Source: JAPOXR01 sp965219635 (GTDB lineage Bacteria; Pseudomonadota; Alphaproteobacteria; Rhodobacterales; Rhodobacteraceae). Taken from it: DNA of 64,000 nt. Both the position numbers and the translations under genes were made by a program. Below, piece after piece: positions 9,164-18,115 of the stretch (position 1 is its first letter; each line of letters begins with the position of its first letter). Under the pieces are notes generated by a model. It saw nothing but the letters and a program-made list of their open reading frames with translations, was not told the DNA's origin and did not search any database. The stretch lies in contig OZ244783.1 in NCBI GenBank assembly GCA_965219635.1, positions 310,001-374,000 on the forward strand. The letters run 5' to 3'.

Positions 9164-10183
9164 CTACTCAAGAACGGTTTCGTTCCAGGCGTCAATCCAG
9201 CTATCCCGATTGTCGAGTATCGCAGAAGGCGCCAGCATGTTGATCGAACTGGCAAGCTCGGCGCCATAGGACAGGTTCTCGGCAATCTCGTCGGAAACCA
9301 TAACCTCGCTGTTCCCGGGGCTGTCTACAAGAGCTTCAGCAAGCCTTGTCTGGACTTCCGTTGACAGCCAGTAGTCCATGAACTGCAAGGCAAGATCCTC
9401 ATTGCCATTGTCCTTGGTCATGATCATCACGTTGATGCCTCCGGTCTGGCCTTCAGCCGGGTTGGCCCATGCTATTGGCAATTCGCTGCCGGCAAACCGG
9501 CTCCATGCAAACCGTCCAACCGGCGCAGCCCAGACTTCCTCCTGTTCGAACAATTGGGCCAATTGGGAGGATCTGGCGTAGAAGGTGACAAAGTTGTCGG
9601 CCTTTTCGCCGATGGCGGAAATCGGAGTTTCCATTGTTGGCCCGTCATCACCAAGCGCCTTTCCGAGCATGTAGAGCGAAATGGGCGCCTGCGTTGTCGT
9701 GATGTCAGGGAACGCGGCGTATCCGGCTAGTTCGTCCGACAGGAGATCGCCCCAACTGTCTATGGTGACTTTGTCGGATCGATAGACAATCGACGTTGAA
9801 TAGAAAGTGTATCCAACGGCAAGGTTGTCACCGATCGGGTCCTTGGCGAAGTCGTACAGCTTGTCAAAATTCGAGAGCCTCGAAACATCGATCGGTTGCA
9901 AGAGCCCCTTTCGTGCGGCCGACAGTGCGTCATGGCTTGAAATCACAGCCATGTCGACAACCGGGTCGGCAGCGTTAGCTTCGATCTTTGCAAGCCGTTC
10001 CACACTGTTGCCAGTCTCTATGACGATTTCGCATCCGCAGATTTCCTCGAACGGCGAATAGACCAGTTCCTGGAACTGGTCCTGGCCGAACGCGTAGACT
10101 GAAATCGTTAATGTCTTGTCTGCAGCCAGGGCCGGTCCGGCCGCCATGGCAAGCAATGCCGCTGCAAGTGCAGGTGTTCGCAT
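9164..10183 (-). CDS. ABC transporter substrate-binding protein, PotD/Fe3+-type (family 1)
   Basis: A 339-residue periplasmic protein. The signal peptide MRTPALAAALLAMAAGPALA ends in an AxA cleavage site near residue 20. The start at 10183 is preferred over the frame start at 10249 because it begins a proper signal peptide and has AAGGGAG at a good distance upstream. The mature sequence (KTLTISVYAFGQDQF, then a NSVERLAKIEAN segment) resembles the binding proteins of spermidine/putrescine- and 2-aminoethylphosphonate-type importers. It lies first in an operon that ends with a nucleoside hydrolase and adenine deaminase, so the ligand may be a nucleoside or purine rather than a polyamine; that is inference from context. 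Confidence 0.85.
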   Translation of the reverse strand: MRTPALAAALLAMAAGPALAADKTLTISVYAFGQDQFQELVYSPFEEICGCEIVIETGNSVERLAKIEANAADPVVDMAVISSHDALSAARKGLLQPIDVSRLSNFDKLYDFAKDPIGDNLAVGYTFYSTSIVYRSDKVTIDSWGDLLSDELAGYAAFPDITTTQAPISLYMLGKALGDDGPTMETPISAIGEKADNFVTFYARSSQLAQLFEQEEVWAAPVGRFAWSRFAGSELPIAWANPAEGQTGGINVMIMTKDNGNEDLALQFMDYWLSTEVQTRLAEALVDSPGNSEVMVSDEIAENLSYGAELASSINMLAPSAILDNRDSWIDAWNETVLE

Positions 10184-10593
10184 CTTGGGTCTCCCTTCTT
10201 GATCTTGTGCGTTGGGTGATTGTTTGACTGCGGTCGAAGCAGAAATCAATCACCAATCCTGATCCGGCAATATGTTGCGCTCAGGATTATGTTGCGTTGG
10301 GCCGGGAAATCCGGTCCGGGCAAAGGACACGGGCGGGTCTACGCAACATAAAATCCTGGCAACACCCGTATTCGATGACAAAGGCCCGATTTCTGAACGC
10401 TGACGACGGCAGAATTGTACCCAAACACTGTGCTGCCATGCGGAGTCATCCTTCAGTGACGAAATGCAGCGTCGCCTCACGCGTGACCGTACTGGTGTTC
10501 AAGTGCCGCAACCCTTTGCGTTACTCTTCATGCTGGCATAGTCAGGCCTTGAATGTTCAGGAAGTAGCTTCCGGCCGAACAGCAGGTTCCAGC
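10184..10593. promoter_or_regulatory. Divergent intergenic region with long imperfect inverted repeat
   Basis: This 410-bp gap must hold the promoter of the minus-strand transporter/purine operon and that of the small antitoxin gene. CAGGATTATGTTGCG (10282-10296) is repeated in inverted form as CGCAACATAAAATCCTG (10342-10358), differing only by two extra bases in one arm, with about 45 bases between. A further direct copy of ATGTTGCG is at 10272-10279. The arrangement fits either spaced operator half-sites for a repressor or an RNA stem in the leader of the minus-strand transcript. Confidence 0.5.
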
Positions 10594-10851
10594 ATGAGCA
10601 ACAGCATAACCGTACGAAGCATCGATCCTCGGGACAAATCCTGGCTAAGCCGCGAGTCGCGGCGTGTTGGAGTATCGATGGCAGAATTGGTCCGCCGCAT
10701 GATCCGGGAAGGGCGCAAGACAACTGAACAGTCCAAAAGGCCGTCGGAGGTATTTGCGCGATATTTTGGGAAGGACCATGGTGTCGAGCTTCCGCCCCGA
10801 GTCCGGTATGGCTGTGGGCCGTTCGCCTTTTCGGACAAGGAAGGGGAATGA
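10594..10851 (+). CDS. Ribbon-helix-helix antitoxin-like protein (FitA/VapB type)
   Basis: An 85-residue protein beginning MSNSITVRSIDPRDKSWLSR. The N-terminal strand followed by two helices (SVRRVGVSMAELVRRMIREG-like region at residues 22-41) is typical of ribbon-helix-helix antitoxins that repress their own operon and bind a PIN-domain toxin. The C-terminal half would bind the toxin. The longer frame from 10297 is not supported. A 42-codon frame (10848-10976) overlaps its stop by ATGA where a toxin gene would be expected, but that frame has no PIN-domain motif and is far too short. It therefore appears to be an orphan or to have lost its toxin. Confidence 0.65.
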   Translation: MSNSITVRSIDPRDKSWLSRESRRVGVSMAELVRRMIREGRKTTEQSKRPSEVFARYFGKDHGVELPPRVRYGCGPFAFSDKEGE

Positions 10852-10991
10852 TTGCCTCGTTCGCTCGAACGGATTTGGTCTCAAGGGTGGCGCCCACGGC
10901 CCAATCTACCGTTGCCGCCGCTCCAGTATTAACTGCTCACACGGAAGCTGAGTGTAAGGGTCGACACGGATATTGACTCGTGCGCGCTGCC

Positions 10992-11315
10992 TTAGCGGAC
11001 TGCGTGGACCCTGAGATGAAGCCCTTCGTGTTGCTGCAAACAGCCGATAACTTCGTAAAGACTGCGGGCGCGCGGGTTACCATTCGGTCCAAACATTCGC
11101 ATCAAGCTTTTGGGTTGCCTGCGGGTCAGCTTTCCCAGTTTCTTGAAGCCGATGCTGGCGACTATGTGATTTCGTAACACCGTCGGCACATTGGCCGTGT
11201 CCACATCGCCAGCCAGTAGGCACTCAACGCCTTCCCTGAGCAATTCCTTGCGAAACATCAGGTCGCGTTCAGCCCGTGCTTGCACTATCTCCTTGAATTC
11301 TCTCGTCTGAGCCAT
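10992..11315 (-). CDS. HigA-like addiction-module antitoxin / XRE-type regulator
   Basis: A 107-residue protein starting MAQTREFKEIVQARAERD. The pattern FKEIVQARAERDLMFRKELL, then a helix-turn-helix-like segment ending KSLMRMFGPNGNPRARSLYE, matches the small phage-associated addiction-module antidote family (HigA-like). The start at 11315 is chosen because the family begins at this point; the extension to 11396 is read from the overlapping toxin remnant in another frame. The antitoxin would repress its own promoter and neutralise a RelE/HigB-type toxin. The toxin gene upstream is truncated, so this is probably a solitary antitoxin. Confidence 0.75.
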   Translation of the reverse strand: MAQTREFKEIVQARAERDLMFRKELLREGVECLLAGDVDTANVPTVLRNHIVASIGFKKLGKLTRRQPKSLMRMFGPNGNPRARSLYEVIGCLQQHEGLHLRVHAVR

Positions 11316-11455
11316 GGTTCCCGAGCCTCCTGCACTCTGAGACGCTTGATCTCCGGCCAGAGCTTTTCGGCCGATTGGAATTCCAGTTGCCGGCATTTCT
11401 TGCTCTCGGCACCCAACAAGATGATCACTGCAACACTGTCATTGACAAGGCGGAT
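11285..11455 (-). pseudogene. Remnant of a RelE/HigB-type toxin gene
   Basis: Upstream of and overlapping the HigA-like gene in another frame is an open stretch of 56 codons plus a stop containing VAVIILLGAESKKCRQLEF and then SAEKLWPEIK. This resembles the C-terminal end of RelE/HigB-family toxins, where the usual pattern is LLLCGGDKxxQxxDI followed by a helix. A TGA lies directly upstream in frame (reading 11458-11456), and I find no continuation in the two other frames. Position and overlap are exactly where the toxin of a higBA pair should be. The match is short, so the call is tentative. Confidence 0.4.
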
Positions 11456-11600
11456 TCAACAGCCTGGGTCGGAGACAATCCGGCACTTGAGGTGGTGGTG
11501 TCACCGGGACGGTTCACAGGCTGGTGTATTCTCGGGGTTTCCGGAGTCCTGAAACGGTGCCAATCCAAGCAAAGGTTGCGGCACAAATTCTGGGATGTGT

Positions 11601-13610
11601 TCAGTCTGAAGGAGTAGGTGGCGAAGGGTCACTCTGCCCGGCAACTTCGAAAGTTCGGACCGTCCGCAGGAGCACGTAACCACCCCAGGTAACCTTCAGG
11701 GTTTGGCGTGCTGCAATGCTCTCGCCTGTGCCAGATGTTTCCAGACGACTGGTAATGGTGGCCTTTCCGTCAGGACGGACAAGGACAAGACGGTAACTGA
11801 TCTGGCACTCCGCTAGGCTCTTTCCATTGGTCCCAACCCCATATTGGGCATCCGTCGCCACGGTCATACTGGTCCCGGTGGAGTCGAACACTGTCGTAGC
11901 TTCCGGTTGCCTCCAGGAGGATAAGATTCTTCCGTCCCGGATGTGTTGCGGGGTTCGTTGAAGTCCACGACCCGGCAGGGATCTCCAGGACTTCCTCTTC
12001 GGATGGTCCCTTGCCACCTCGAATTCCCTCGACAATCTGCCAAGTGCCGTAGCGGCTGGAAGTTCAAGCATGCTCCCGTTTGCGATAAGGATTTCCGGGT
12101 CTTCTGCCGTTGGCCAGACCAGTGGCCAATATGAAGCGGCAAGAGCCAGCCGCACGCGATGGCCGCGGGCAAAGCGGTAGGCCGTTGCCGGGAGTTCCAG
12201 CCTGTAGGCTCTTTCTTCTCCTGCGGTGAAAGATGCAACCGAGTCCAGAGTCTCGTCGAGTTCCAGATTAATGATTCCACGGGCAACGAGGTTGGAACGG
12301 CCACCCGGGTCGATATCGCACAGGCGGCAAACCAGTTGGGCTTGCTGCTCGCGGCGGAAGATCTTTGCAACCAGTACTGCACTTCCGATCAGGTCAATCT
12401 CTTCTTCCAGAGGTGGCGTTTCAAAACAAACCGAGCGGCGGTCATCTGGTGATTGCTCCAGTGGCAGGCCTCCGACCCTGCCAAAGTACCCGGTGTCGCC
12501 AGCGCATTCGCCGTGGCGAATATCGTATGGTACGGAGTTCGTACCGGTGACCGCTGCTGTTCCGCCCAGCAGTGTCCCATTCTCCAGTACAAGATTCAGC
12601 GCACGGCCTTTGCCGAGCTCTTCGATTTCGATCCAGTCTCCTGAACGCGTCTCGAGCCGATCTTGAGGAGGATCAAAGCTACGCCGCCACAGACGGACTG
12701 AAGGCCAGGCAATATCCCCGGGTTCGTTCTGGCGCAGCCAGTGGTCCCACCATTCGAGCATCAGTTTCTGAAAACCGATCGGCGGACCAGGTTCACCTTG
12801 ATCGGGGTAATGATGTCCCCAGGGTCCGACAATGCCGCGGCAAATGTCCGGACGGGCCCGGACCAGATTCAGGACGGAGTTGGAGTAGCGGTCGGACCAG
12901 CCGCCAACAGCGAGTATGGGGCACGAAAGCCTTTCGGCCGCAAACCGCACCGATCCGTGACGCCAGTACTTCCCCCGCACCCGATTGGTCATCCAGTGTT
13001 CCAGAGGGAACGACAAGGCGTTCAGGCGCTTCTTCCAGATCTCCTTCCATTCTTCACCTACCGTCGCGGAGTCTGGCGGAGCCGCAAGAATAGCAGGAAG
13101 GGTTGCTCCCCATTCGAAGCTGTCGGTTAGCAAACAGCCACCCATCCAGTGGATGTCGTCCTCGAACCGGTCCCAGGTTGCGCAATTGGCCAATACGGCT
13201 TTGAGCGGTGGTGGTGCGTCAACCGCTGCCTGGAGGCTAGCTGTTCCTCCCCATGAGGTGCCGAACATTCCCACACGGCCCGAACACCAGGGCTGCGCTG
13301 CGATCCAATCGATCACGCGGCGCGTATCGTCCAATTCCAGGTCGCTGTACATGTCCTCCATGATGCCGTCGCTGTCGCCCGACCCGCGCATGTCGACACG
13401 CAGGCACGCGAAACCGTGGGACGCGAGGAAGGGGTGGTTGCGTTCGTCCCGTGCCCGAACCAGATCGCGCCTACGGTAGGGAATGATCTCGAGGATCGCC
13501 GGGTATGGCCCGCCATTATTCCTTGGCAACCATGTCCGGGCGGTCAGGCGGTCGCCGTCCGGCATCGGAATCCACTGATGCTCGATTTCGAACACTGAAG
13601 GCTGAGTCAT
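11601..13610 (-). CDS. CocE/NonD family hydrolase (S15-type esterase/acylase)
   Basis: A 669-residue serine hydrolase. The N-terminal alpha/beta-hydrolase domain has IPMPDGDRLTARTWLP, PYRRRD, RVDMRGSGDSDG and the nucleophile motif FGTSWGG with Ser near residue 119; the C-terminal jelly-roll domain (X-Pro dipeptidyl-peptidase C-terminal type) includes LDLIGSAVLV-like and GHRVRLALAASYWPLVWP segments. Family members cleave esters or amides (cocaine esterase, glutaryl-7-ACA acylase). No signal peptide, so likely cytoplasmic. The start at 13610 (MTQPSVFEIE) is chosen by homology; the frame opens at 13679. It is divergent from the Dpp-type importer at 13777 and is a paralogue of the hydrolase at 19095. 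Confidence 0.88.
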   Translation of the reverse strand: MTQPSVFEIEHQWIPMPDGDRLTARTWLPRNNGGPYPAILEIIPYRRRDLVRARDERNHPFLASHGFACLRVDMRGSGDSDGIMEDMYSDLELDDTRRVIDWIAAQPWCSGRVGMFGTSWGGTASLQAAVDAPPPLKAVLANCATWDRFEDDIHWMGGCLLTDSFEWGATLPAILAAPPDSATVGEEWKEIWKKRLNALSFPLEHWMTNRVRGKYWRHGSVRFAAERLSCPILAVGGWSDRYSNSVLNLVRARPDICRGIVGPWGHHYPDQGEPGPPIGFQKLMLEWWDHWLRQNEPGDIAWPSVRLWRRSFDPPQDRLETRSGDWIEIEELGKGRALNLVLENGTLLGGTAAVTGTNSVPYDIRHGECAGDTGYFGRVGGLPLEQSPDDRRSVCFETPPLEEEIDLIGSAVLVAKIFRREQQAQLVCRLCDIDPGGRSNLVARGIINLELDETLDSVASFTAGEERAYRLELPATAYRFARGHRVRLALAASYWPLVWPTAEDPEILIANGSMLELPAATALGRLSREFEVARDHPKRKSWRSLPGRGLQRTPQHIRDGRILSSWRQPEATTVFDSTGTSMTVATDAQYGVGTNGKSLAECQISYRLVLVRPDGKATITSRLETSGTGESIAARQTLKVTWGGYVLLRTVRTFEVAGQSDPSPPTPSD

Positions 13611-13776
13611 CGCGAACCCATAGTACGGCCGGCCGGCATGATCACAGGGCTGGCAAGTTGCCATTCTGCCAACTGCCAACTCTACAGCCAGAAAACGACA
13701 TCGGCCCTGTGAACATGTCTTGCACTTTGCAGCGGAATCGACAACTTTGCAGCGAAATTATCTTTAGGAGGAGTCC

Positions 13777-15339
13777 ATGTACAACAAGACGCAAAGTAAC
13801 CACCTTTCAAGGCGATCGTTCCTTGCCACGACCGGCGCATTCGGTGTGGCTGCGGCCACAGTTCCGAATGTATCAATTAGTGCTGACGGTTCTGTCCTTA
13901 CCCTCCGATCATATTCGGACCTGCAAATTCTTGATCCTGCGTATCGCCTGTCGTTGCCAGAGGACGACATCATTCGCTCCATTTTCGCGCCGCTGGTTGT
14001 GCCAATGGCCGGAGACATCTGGGATTGGAAGGCGATTGCTGCCGAGTCCATCGAACAGCTCGATGACGTGACTGTAGCGTTCAAGCTCAGGGACAATATA
14101 GGCTTCACGGATGGCTACGGACAGATGACAGCCGAGGATGTGAAGTTCTCGATCGAGCGCATTGCCGACCCGGCAATGGATAGCCCTTACGCCGGAGACT
14201 GGGCGGCGTTGAAGGAGGTTGAGGTCAAGGACAAGCTTTCCGGCCTCATACATCTCAACAGCCAGTTCGTGCCGCTATGGACAACAACTTTGCCTACCCC
14301 GGCAAGTTGCATTCTTTCCAAGCGCGCCATGGAAGAACTCGGCGACAAGATCACCACGCAGCCGGTTGCCCAGTCCGGCCAATACCTGCTGGCTGAATGG
14401 CAGCCAAAGCAGCGGACGATACTTCGCCGCAATCCGGATTGGGCGCATGAGCCCGGCGGGTTTGAGGAGATACACATCATCCCGATCGAGGATCCGGCAA
14501 CAGCCGAACGGGGCTTCGAGGCAGGAGATCTCGATTATACCTGGACATCAGTCTCATCGCTTCCGCGGCTCAAGGCAAATCCGCCTGCGAACAGTGTCGT
14601 TCTGGAGAAGCCATCTCTTGCCTATGTCTGGATTGGCATGAATCAGGATGTGGCCCCATTCGACAATCTGAATGTCCGCAGGGCGGTTCAGCACTCAATC
14701 GATCGCCAGACGGTTGTGGATGCGGCGTATTTCGGGGCGGCTTCGGTAGGAAACGGCATCATTGCCCCAGGACTTCCTGGAGCCCGCGACAGCGTCACCT
14801 ACGACTATGACCCGGACAAGGCGCGCGCTCTCCTGGATCAGGAAGGAATTTCCAGTCTGGATGTGGTTCTTGATATCCTCAACCAATCGGACAGGCTTGC
14901 GGCAGCGCAGGTAGTTCAAGCCAACCTCGCAGAAGTCGGCATCAACGTTGAAATCAAGCAGAACGACAGCGGCACCTTCTGGACAATGGGATCCAAGGAT
15001 GGTGACTACTGGGACAAACTGCAGATGCAGCTCCAGCGCTTTTCGATGCAGCCTGACCCGAGTTGGGCAACGGTATGGTTCACTCCCGAACAGGTCGGAG
15101 TCTGGAACTGGGAGCGCTTCAACAACGCCGAATACAAGGCGCTGCATGACCAAGGACTGGTCGAGGGCGATCCGGTTGTTCGGGATGGCATCTACAGGCG
15201 GATGCAGGACATCATGGATGAGAGTGGATGCTATGTCTTCCTGACCCATGAAGTCGTTGGTGCCATTCACAGCGACAGCATTGTGCCTGGGTTGAAGCCG
15301 AACGGTGAGGCGCTGTTTTCAGAATTCAGGCCGGCATGA
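13777..15339 (+). CDS. ABC transporter substrate-binding protein, family 5, Tat-exported
   Basis: A 520-residue periplasmic binding protein. The twin-arginine motif SRRSFL is at residues 11-16 followed by a hydrophobic stretch, so export through Tat is likely. The mature part shows family 5 features: DLQILDPAYRLS, VAFKLRDNIGFTDGYGQ, TAEDVKFSIERIADP and DNLNVRRAVQHSIDRQ. AGGAGG lies upstream of the ATG at 13777. It opens an operon with two permeases, two ATPases and two hydrolases. Ligand unknown; the hydrolases in the operon suggest an ester- or amide-containing compound or peptide. Confidence 0.92.
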   Translation: MYNKTQSNHLSRRSFLATTGAFGVAAATVPNVSISADGSVLTLRSYSDLQILDPAYRLSLPEDDIIRSIFAPLVVPMAGDIWDWKAIAAESIEQLDDVTVAFKLRDNIGFTDGYGQMTAEDVKFSIERIADPAMDSPYAGDWAALKEVEVKDKLSGLIHLNSQFVPLWTTTLPTPASCILSKRAMEELGDKITTQPVAQSGQYLLAEWQPKQRTILRRNPDWAHEPGGFEEIHIIPIEDPATAERGFEAGDLDYTWTSVSSLPRLKANPPANSVVLEKPSLAYVWIGMNQDVAPFDNLNVRRAVQHSIDRQTVVDAAYFGAASVGNGIIAPGLPGARDSVTYDYDPDKARALLDQEGISSLDVVLDILNQSDRLAAAQVVQANLAEVGINVEIKQNDSGTFWTMGSKDGDYWDKLQMQLQRFSMQPDPSWATVWFTPEQVGVWNWERFNNAEYKALHDQGLVEGDPVVRDGIYRRMQDIMDESGCYVFLTHEVVGAIHSDSIVPGLKPNGEALFSEFRPA

Positions 15340-15347
15340 TTCATGAC

Positions 15348-15369
15348 GGGCGGCGCTCCGGCGCCGCCC
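15348..15369 (+). promoter_or_regulatory. Intercistronic hairpin between binding-protein and permease genes
   Basis: GGGCGGCGC (15348-15356), loop TCCG, GCGCCGCCC (15361-15369): a perfect 9-bp stem that starts 9 bases after the binding-protein stop and ends 7 bases before the DppB-type start. It has no T run. It could hide the ribosome-binding region of the permease gene as well as stabilise the upstream message. Confidence 0.65.
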
Positions 15370-15376
15370 GGCCGCC

Positions 15377-16321
15377 ATGCTGAATTACACCCTCAAGCGC
15401 CTTGGGCTGTCTGTGGTCATCGTCTCGGTGGCCATGTTCCTGCTGTTTTGCATCATCTATCTCATTCCCGGAGATCCGGCGGCAGTGGCTTTGGGGCCGC
15501 GAGCGACCGAGGCAATGCGGGAAGCCTTGCGTGTCAAGATGGGTCTCGACCAACCGGTCTGGATCCAGTTCTGGAACTTCTTCACCAGTGCCTGGCAAGG
15601 AGACCTGGGCCGTGAAGTGCTTTCGGACCGCCCTGTTTCCCGCGTGGTGCTGGAACAGCTACCATACACGCTGGTCCTGATTGCCAGCGGTGTTGGCTGG
15701 TCTGTTGCGCTTGGAATCCCGCTCGGATGCTGGGCAGCGGTCAAGCGGAACAGCTTTGCCGACCGGCTTGTTGGTGTCCTGTCGGTTGCCGTGATCGCAA
15801 TGCCGTCATTCGTCATCGCCATCTATGCGCTGTTGATATTTGCGGTTTCCCTTCGCTGGTTGCCGGCGATAGGCGCTGGCGAACCCGGTAACATCGGTGA
15901 TCAGCTTGTTCACCTTATACTGCCTTCTCTCGCTGTCGGTCTCGGCTGGGTTGGCTACATCGCCCGGATGGTCCGGGCGTCGATGCTGGAATGCCTTGCC
16001 GCTCCGCACATTCGCACGGCGAGAGCATTTGGCCTTTCCGAGCGCAGGATTACCTACCGCTATGCGCTGACGATTGCTGTTCTGCCGACCATAACGCTGC
16101 TGGGCGTGGGCGTCGGCCAGATGCTGTCTTCGGCTGTCTTTGCGGAGATTGTCTTCGCTCGGCCGGGAGTCGGGAAGCTCGTCTACGACGCAATCCTTAC
16201 ACGCAACTACCCGCTTGTTACCGGGTCGGTCTTGGTCACCACTGTGTTGTTCGTCCTGATCAACCTGGTTGCTGACCTGGTGGTCGGGGCGCTTGATCCC
16301 CGTGTTCGCAGCAGGCTCTGA
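15377..16321 (+). CDS. ABC transporter permease, DppB type
   Basis: A 314-residue inner-membrane protein with about six membrane segments, starting MLNYTLKRLGLSVVIVSVAM. Typical DppB/OppB marks are IYLIPGDPAAVALGP, GLDQPVWIQFWNF, RDLGREVLSDRPV-like segment (QGDLGREVL) and the coupling loop TARAFGLSERRITYRYAL. The C-terminus ends ALDPRVRSRL, the usual end of this class. It pairs with the DppC-type permease one base downstream. Confidence 0.93.
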   Translation: MLNYTLKRLGLSVVIVSVAMFLLFCIIYLIPGDPAAVALGPRATEAMREALRVKMGLDQPVWIQFWNFFTSAWQGDLGREVLSDRPVSRVVLEQLPYTLVLIASGVGWSVALGIPLGCWAAVKRNSFADRLVGVLSVAVIAMPSFVIAIYALLIFAVSLRWLPAIGAGEPGNIGDQLVHLILPSLAVGLGWVGYIARMVRASMLECLAAPHIRTARAFGLSERRITYRYALTIAVLPTITLLGVGVGQMLSSAVFAEIVFARPGVGKLVYDAILTRNYPLVTGSVLVTTVLFVLINLVADLVVGALDPRVRSRL

Positions 16322-16322
16322 A

Positions 16323-17159
16323 GTGAAGAGTTCGCTCAAACAGATCATCTCCGACCCGCTTGGTGGTCTTGGCCTGTTTCTGGTCGTGGCAATAGCAGCA
16401 GGCGCAGTGTTCGCCGACTTTCTGAGTTGGTTTGATCCGTCCAAAATCTCCCCGCGAGACAGATTCCTGGGGCCTTCGCTGCTGCATCTTCTGGGAACGG
16501 ACCATTTGGGTCGCGATCTTTTCAGCCGCGTGTTGCATGGCAGCCGGATTGCTCTTGCCGTCGCCCTGTTTGCCACAGCGGCCTCTCTCCTCATCGGAAC
16601 AGTGCTAGGCCTTATCGCCGGTTTTGGCCCCCGTTGGCTGGACAATCTGCTGATCCTGCTCTTCGACTCGATCAAGAGCTTTCCAACCGTCATGCTGGCG
16701 CTTGCCTTTGTTACCTTGTTTGGTCCTTCGCTCACGGCCGTTATTGTCGTCGTCGTGTTGGTCAATGTGCCTGGTTATGCGCGGATCATCCGGACCCAGA
16801 CGCTTGCGCTGAAGAGTGCCGAATTCGTTGCTGCTGCTGAAAGCATGGGTGCGGGCACAGCCAGGATTCTTCGTGTCCATATCCTGCCCAACGTCATCGG
16901 GCCGCTCCTGATACTTGCTTCCATGGACATTCCAGTGGTGATTGCAATCGAGGCCGGCATGAGTTTCCTTGGACTCGGAGTGCGTCCACCGACGCCAAGC
17001 TGGGGTGCCATACTCAATGACGGCTTTACCGCAATCCGCGACACACCGTGGATTGCAATCGCTGGTGGGCTGCCGATCATCCTGACGACCCTCGGGTTCA
17101 CCTTTCTCGGTGAGACAATGCGCGATGTGTTTGACCCAAGGTTGAAGGAGCGGTCATGA
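16323..17159 (+). CDS. ABC transporter permease, DppC type
   Basis: A 278-residue inner-membrane protein. I choose the GTG at 16323, one base after the DppB-type stop, because VKSSLKQIISDPLGGLGLFL fits the DppC N-terminus; the ATG at 16269 would add 18 residues inside the upstream gene. HLLGTDHLGRDLFSRVLHGSR is the hallmark DppC/OppC segment, and the coupling loop FVAAAESMGAGTARILRVHI is present. It ends 4 bp inside the next ATPase gene. Confidence 0.92.
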   Translation: MKSSLKQIISDPLGGLGLFLVVAIAAGAVFADFLSWFDPSKISPRDRFLGPSLLHLLGTDHLGRDLFSRVLHGSRIALAVALFATAASLLIGTVLGLIAGFGPRWLDNLLILLFDSIKSFPTVMLALAFVTLFGPSLTAVIVVVVLVNVPGYARIIRTQTLALKSAEFVAAAESMGAGTARILRVHILPNVIGPLLILASMDIPVVIAIEAGMSFLGLGVRPPTPSWGAILNDGFTAIRDTPWIAIAGGLPIILTTLGFTFLGETMRDVFDPRLKERS

Positions 17160-18115
17160 GCGTCCTGTCGATCAGGGACTTGAATGTCTCCTTCTCCACC
17201 AGCGCCGGTGCGCTGCACGCACTTCGCAACGTCACGCTTGATGTGCCCGAGCGCCGGATTGTCGGACTCGTCGGGGAAAGCGGATGCGGCAAGTCAACAT
17301 TGATCAATGCCATGCTCGGCCTGCTCGCTGACAACGGCCAAGTGGACAGCGGTGAGATCTTGTTCAAAGGCCGGGACCTGACCAGCCTTGATGCCGAAGC
17401 GCTGAGGGCGATCCGTGGGCCAGGCATCGCCACTGTCTTTCAGGATCCGATGGGATCACTCAATCCTGTATTGACGATTGGAAGGCAAATGTTGGACATC
17501 CAGTATCGCTCCCGGCTGGATACTGCCGAAAGGAAGCAGCTTGCCATCGAAATGCTTCGCCGGGTCAGGTTGCCTGATGCCGACACCGCCCTCGACCGCC
17601 ACCCGCACGAATTCTCCGGAGGCATGAAGCAACGTATTGCCATCGCCATGGCTCTCATGATGGAGCCTTCTCTGCTCTTGGCCGATGAACCGACAACTGC
17701 ACTTGATGCAACGCTCGAAGTGGCCACCATCGAACTGCTGCGCGAACTTCAGGAACAGATTGGTTGCTCGATGCTGTTCATTTCCCATCACATGGGCGTT
17801 GTGGCTGAACTCTGTGACGATGTGGCAGTCATGTATGCTGGGGAGGTGGTGGAGAGCGGTACCGTACGGCAGGTATTTCTGAACCCCCGCCACCCCTACA
17901 CACAGCGGCTTATTGAGTGCGACCCAGCCCGGCAGTCCAGCCGCGCCCGGAATCTCCCGACCATCCCCGGGGAACTTCCCGACTTGCGCGCCCGTCCCAG
18001 CGGTTGCGTCTTTCAAGCGCGCTGCAAGTTGAAACAGGATATCTGCGCAACTCCACCGCCTGCAAGCCTTCAAGGGTTGCACATGGCGAAGTGCCACCTG
18101 GCGGAGGTATCATGA
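17156..18115 (+). CDS. ABC transporter ATP-binding protein, DppD type
   Basis: A 319-residue ATPase. Walker A GESGCGKST lies near residue 38, the Q-loop at VFQDPMGSLNPV, signature FSGGMKQR near 160, Walker B LLADEPTTALDA, switch histidine in FISHHMGVVAE. The C-terminal oligopeptide-transporter extension contains the cysteines of CVFQARCKLKQDIC, which bind a 4Fe-4S cluster in DppD relatives. It overlaps both neighbours by ATGA. Confidence 0.93.
   Translation: MSVLSIRDLNVSFSTSAGALHALRNVTLDVPERRIVGLVGESGCGKSTLINAMLGLLADNGQVDSGEILFKGRDLTSLDAEALRAIRGPGIATVFQDPMGSLNPVLTIGRQMLDIQYRSRLDTAERKQLAIEMLRRVRLPDADTALDRHPHEFSGGMKQRIAIAMALMMEPSLLLADEPTTALDATLEVATIELLRELQEQIGCSMLFISHHMGVVAELCDDVAVMYAGEVVESGTVRQVFLNPRHPYTQRLIECDPARQSSRARNLPTIPGELPDLRARPSGCVFQARCKLKQDICATPPPASLQGLHMAKCHLAEVS

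Noticed and set aside
10848..10976. Possible toxin gene overlapping the ribbon-helix-helix antitoxin stop by ATGA
   Set aside because: Only 42 codons and no PIN-domain acidic motifs, so not a VapC/FitB toxin.
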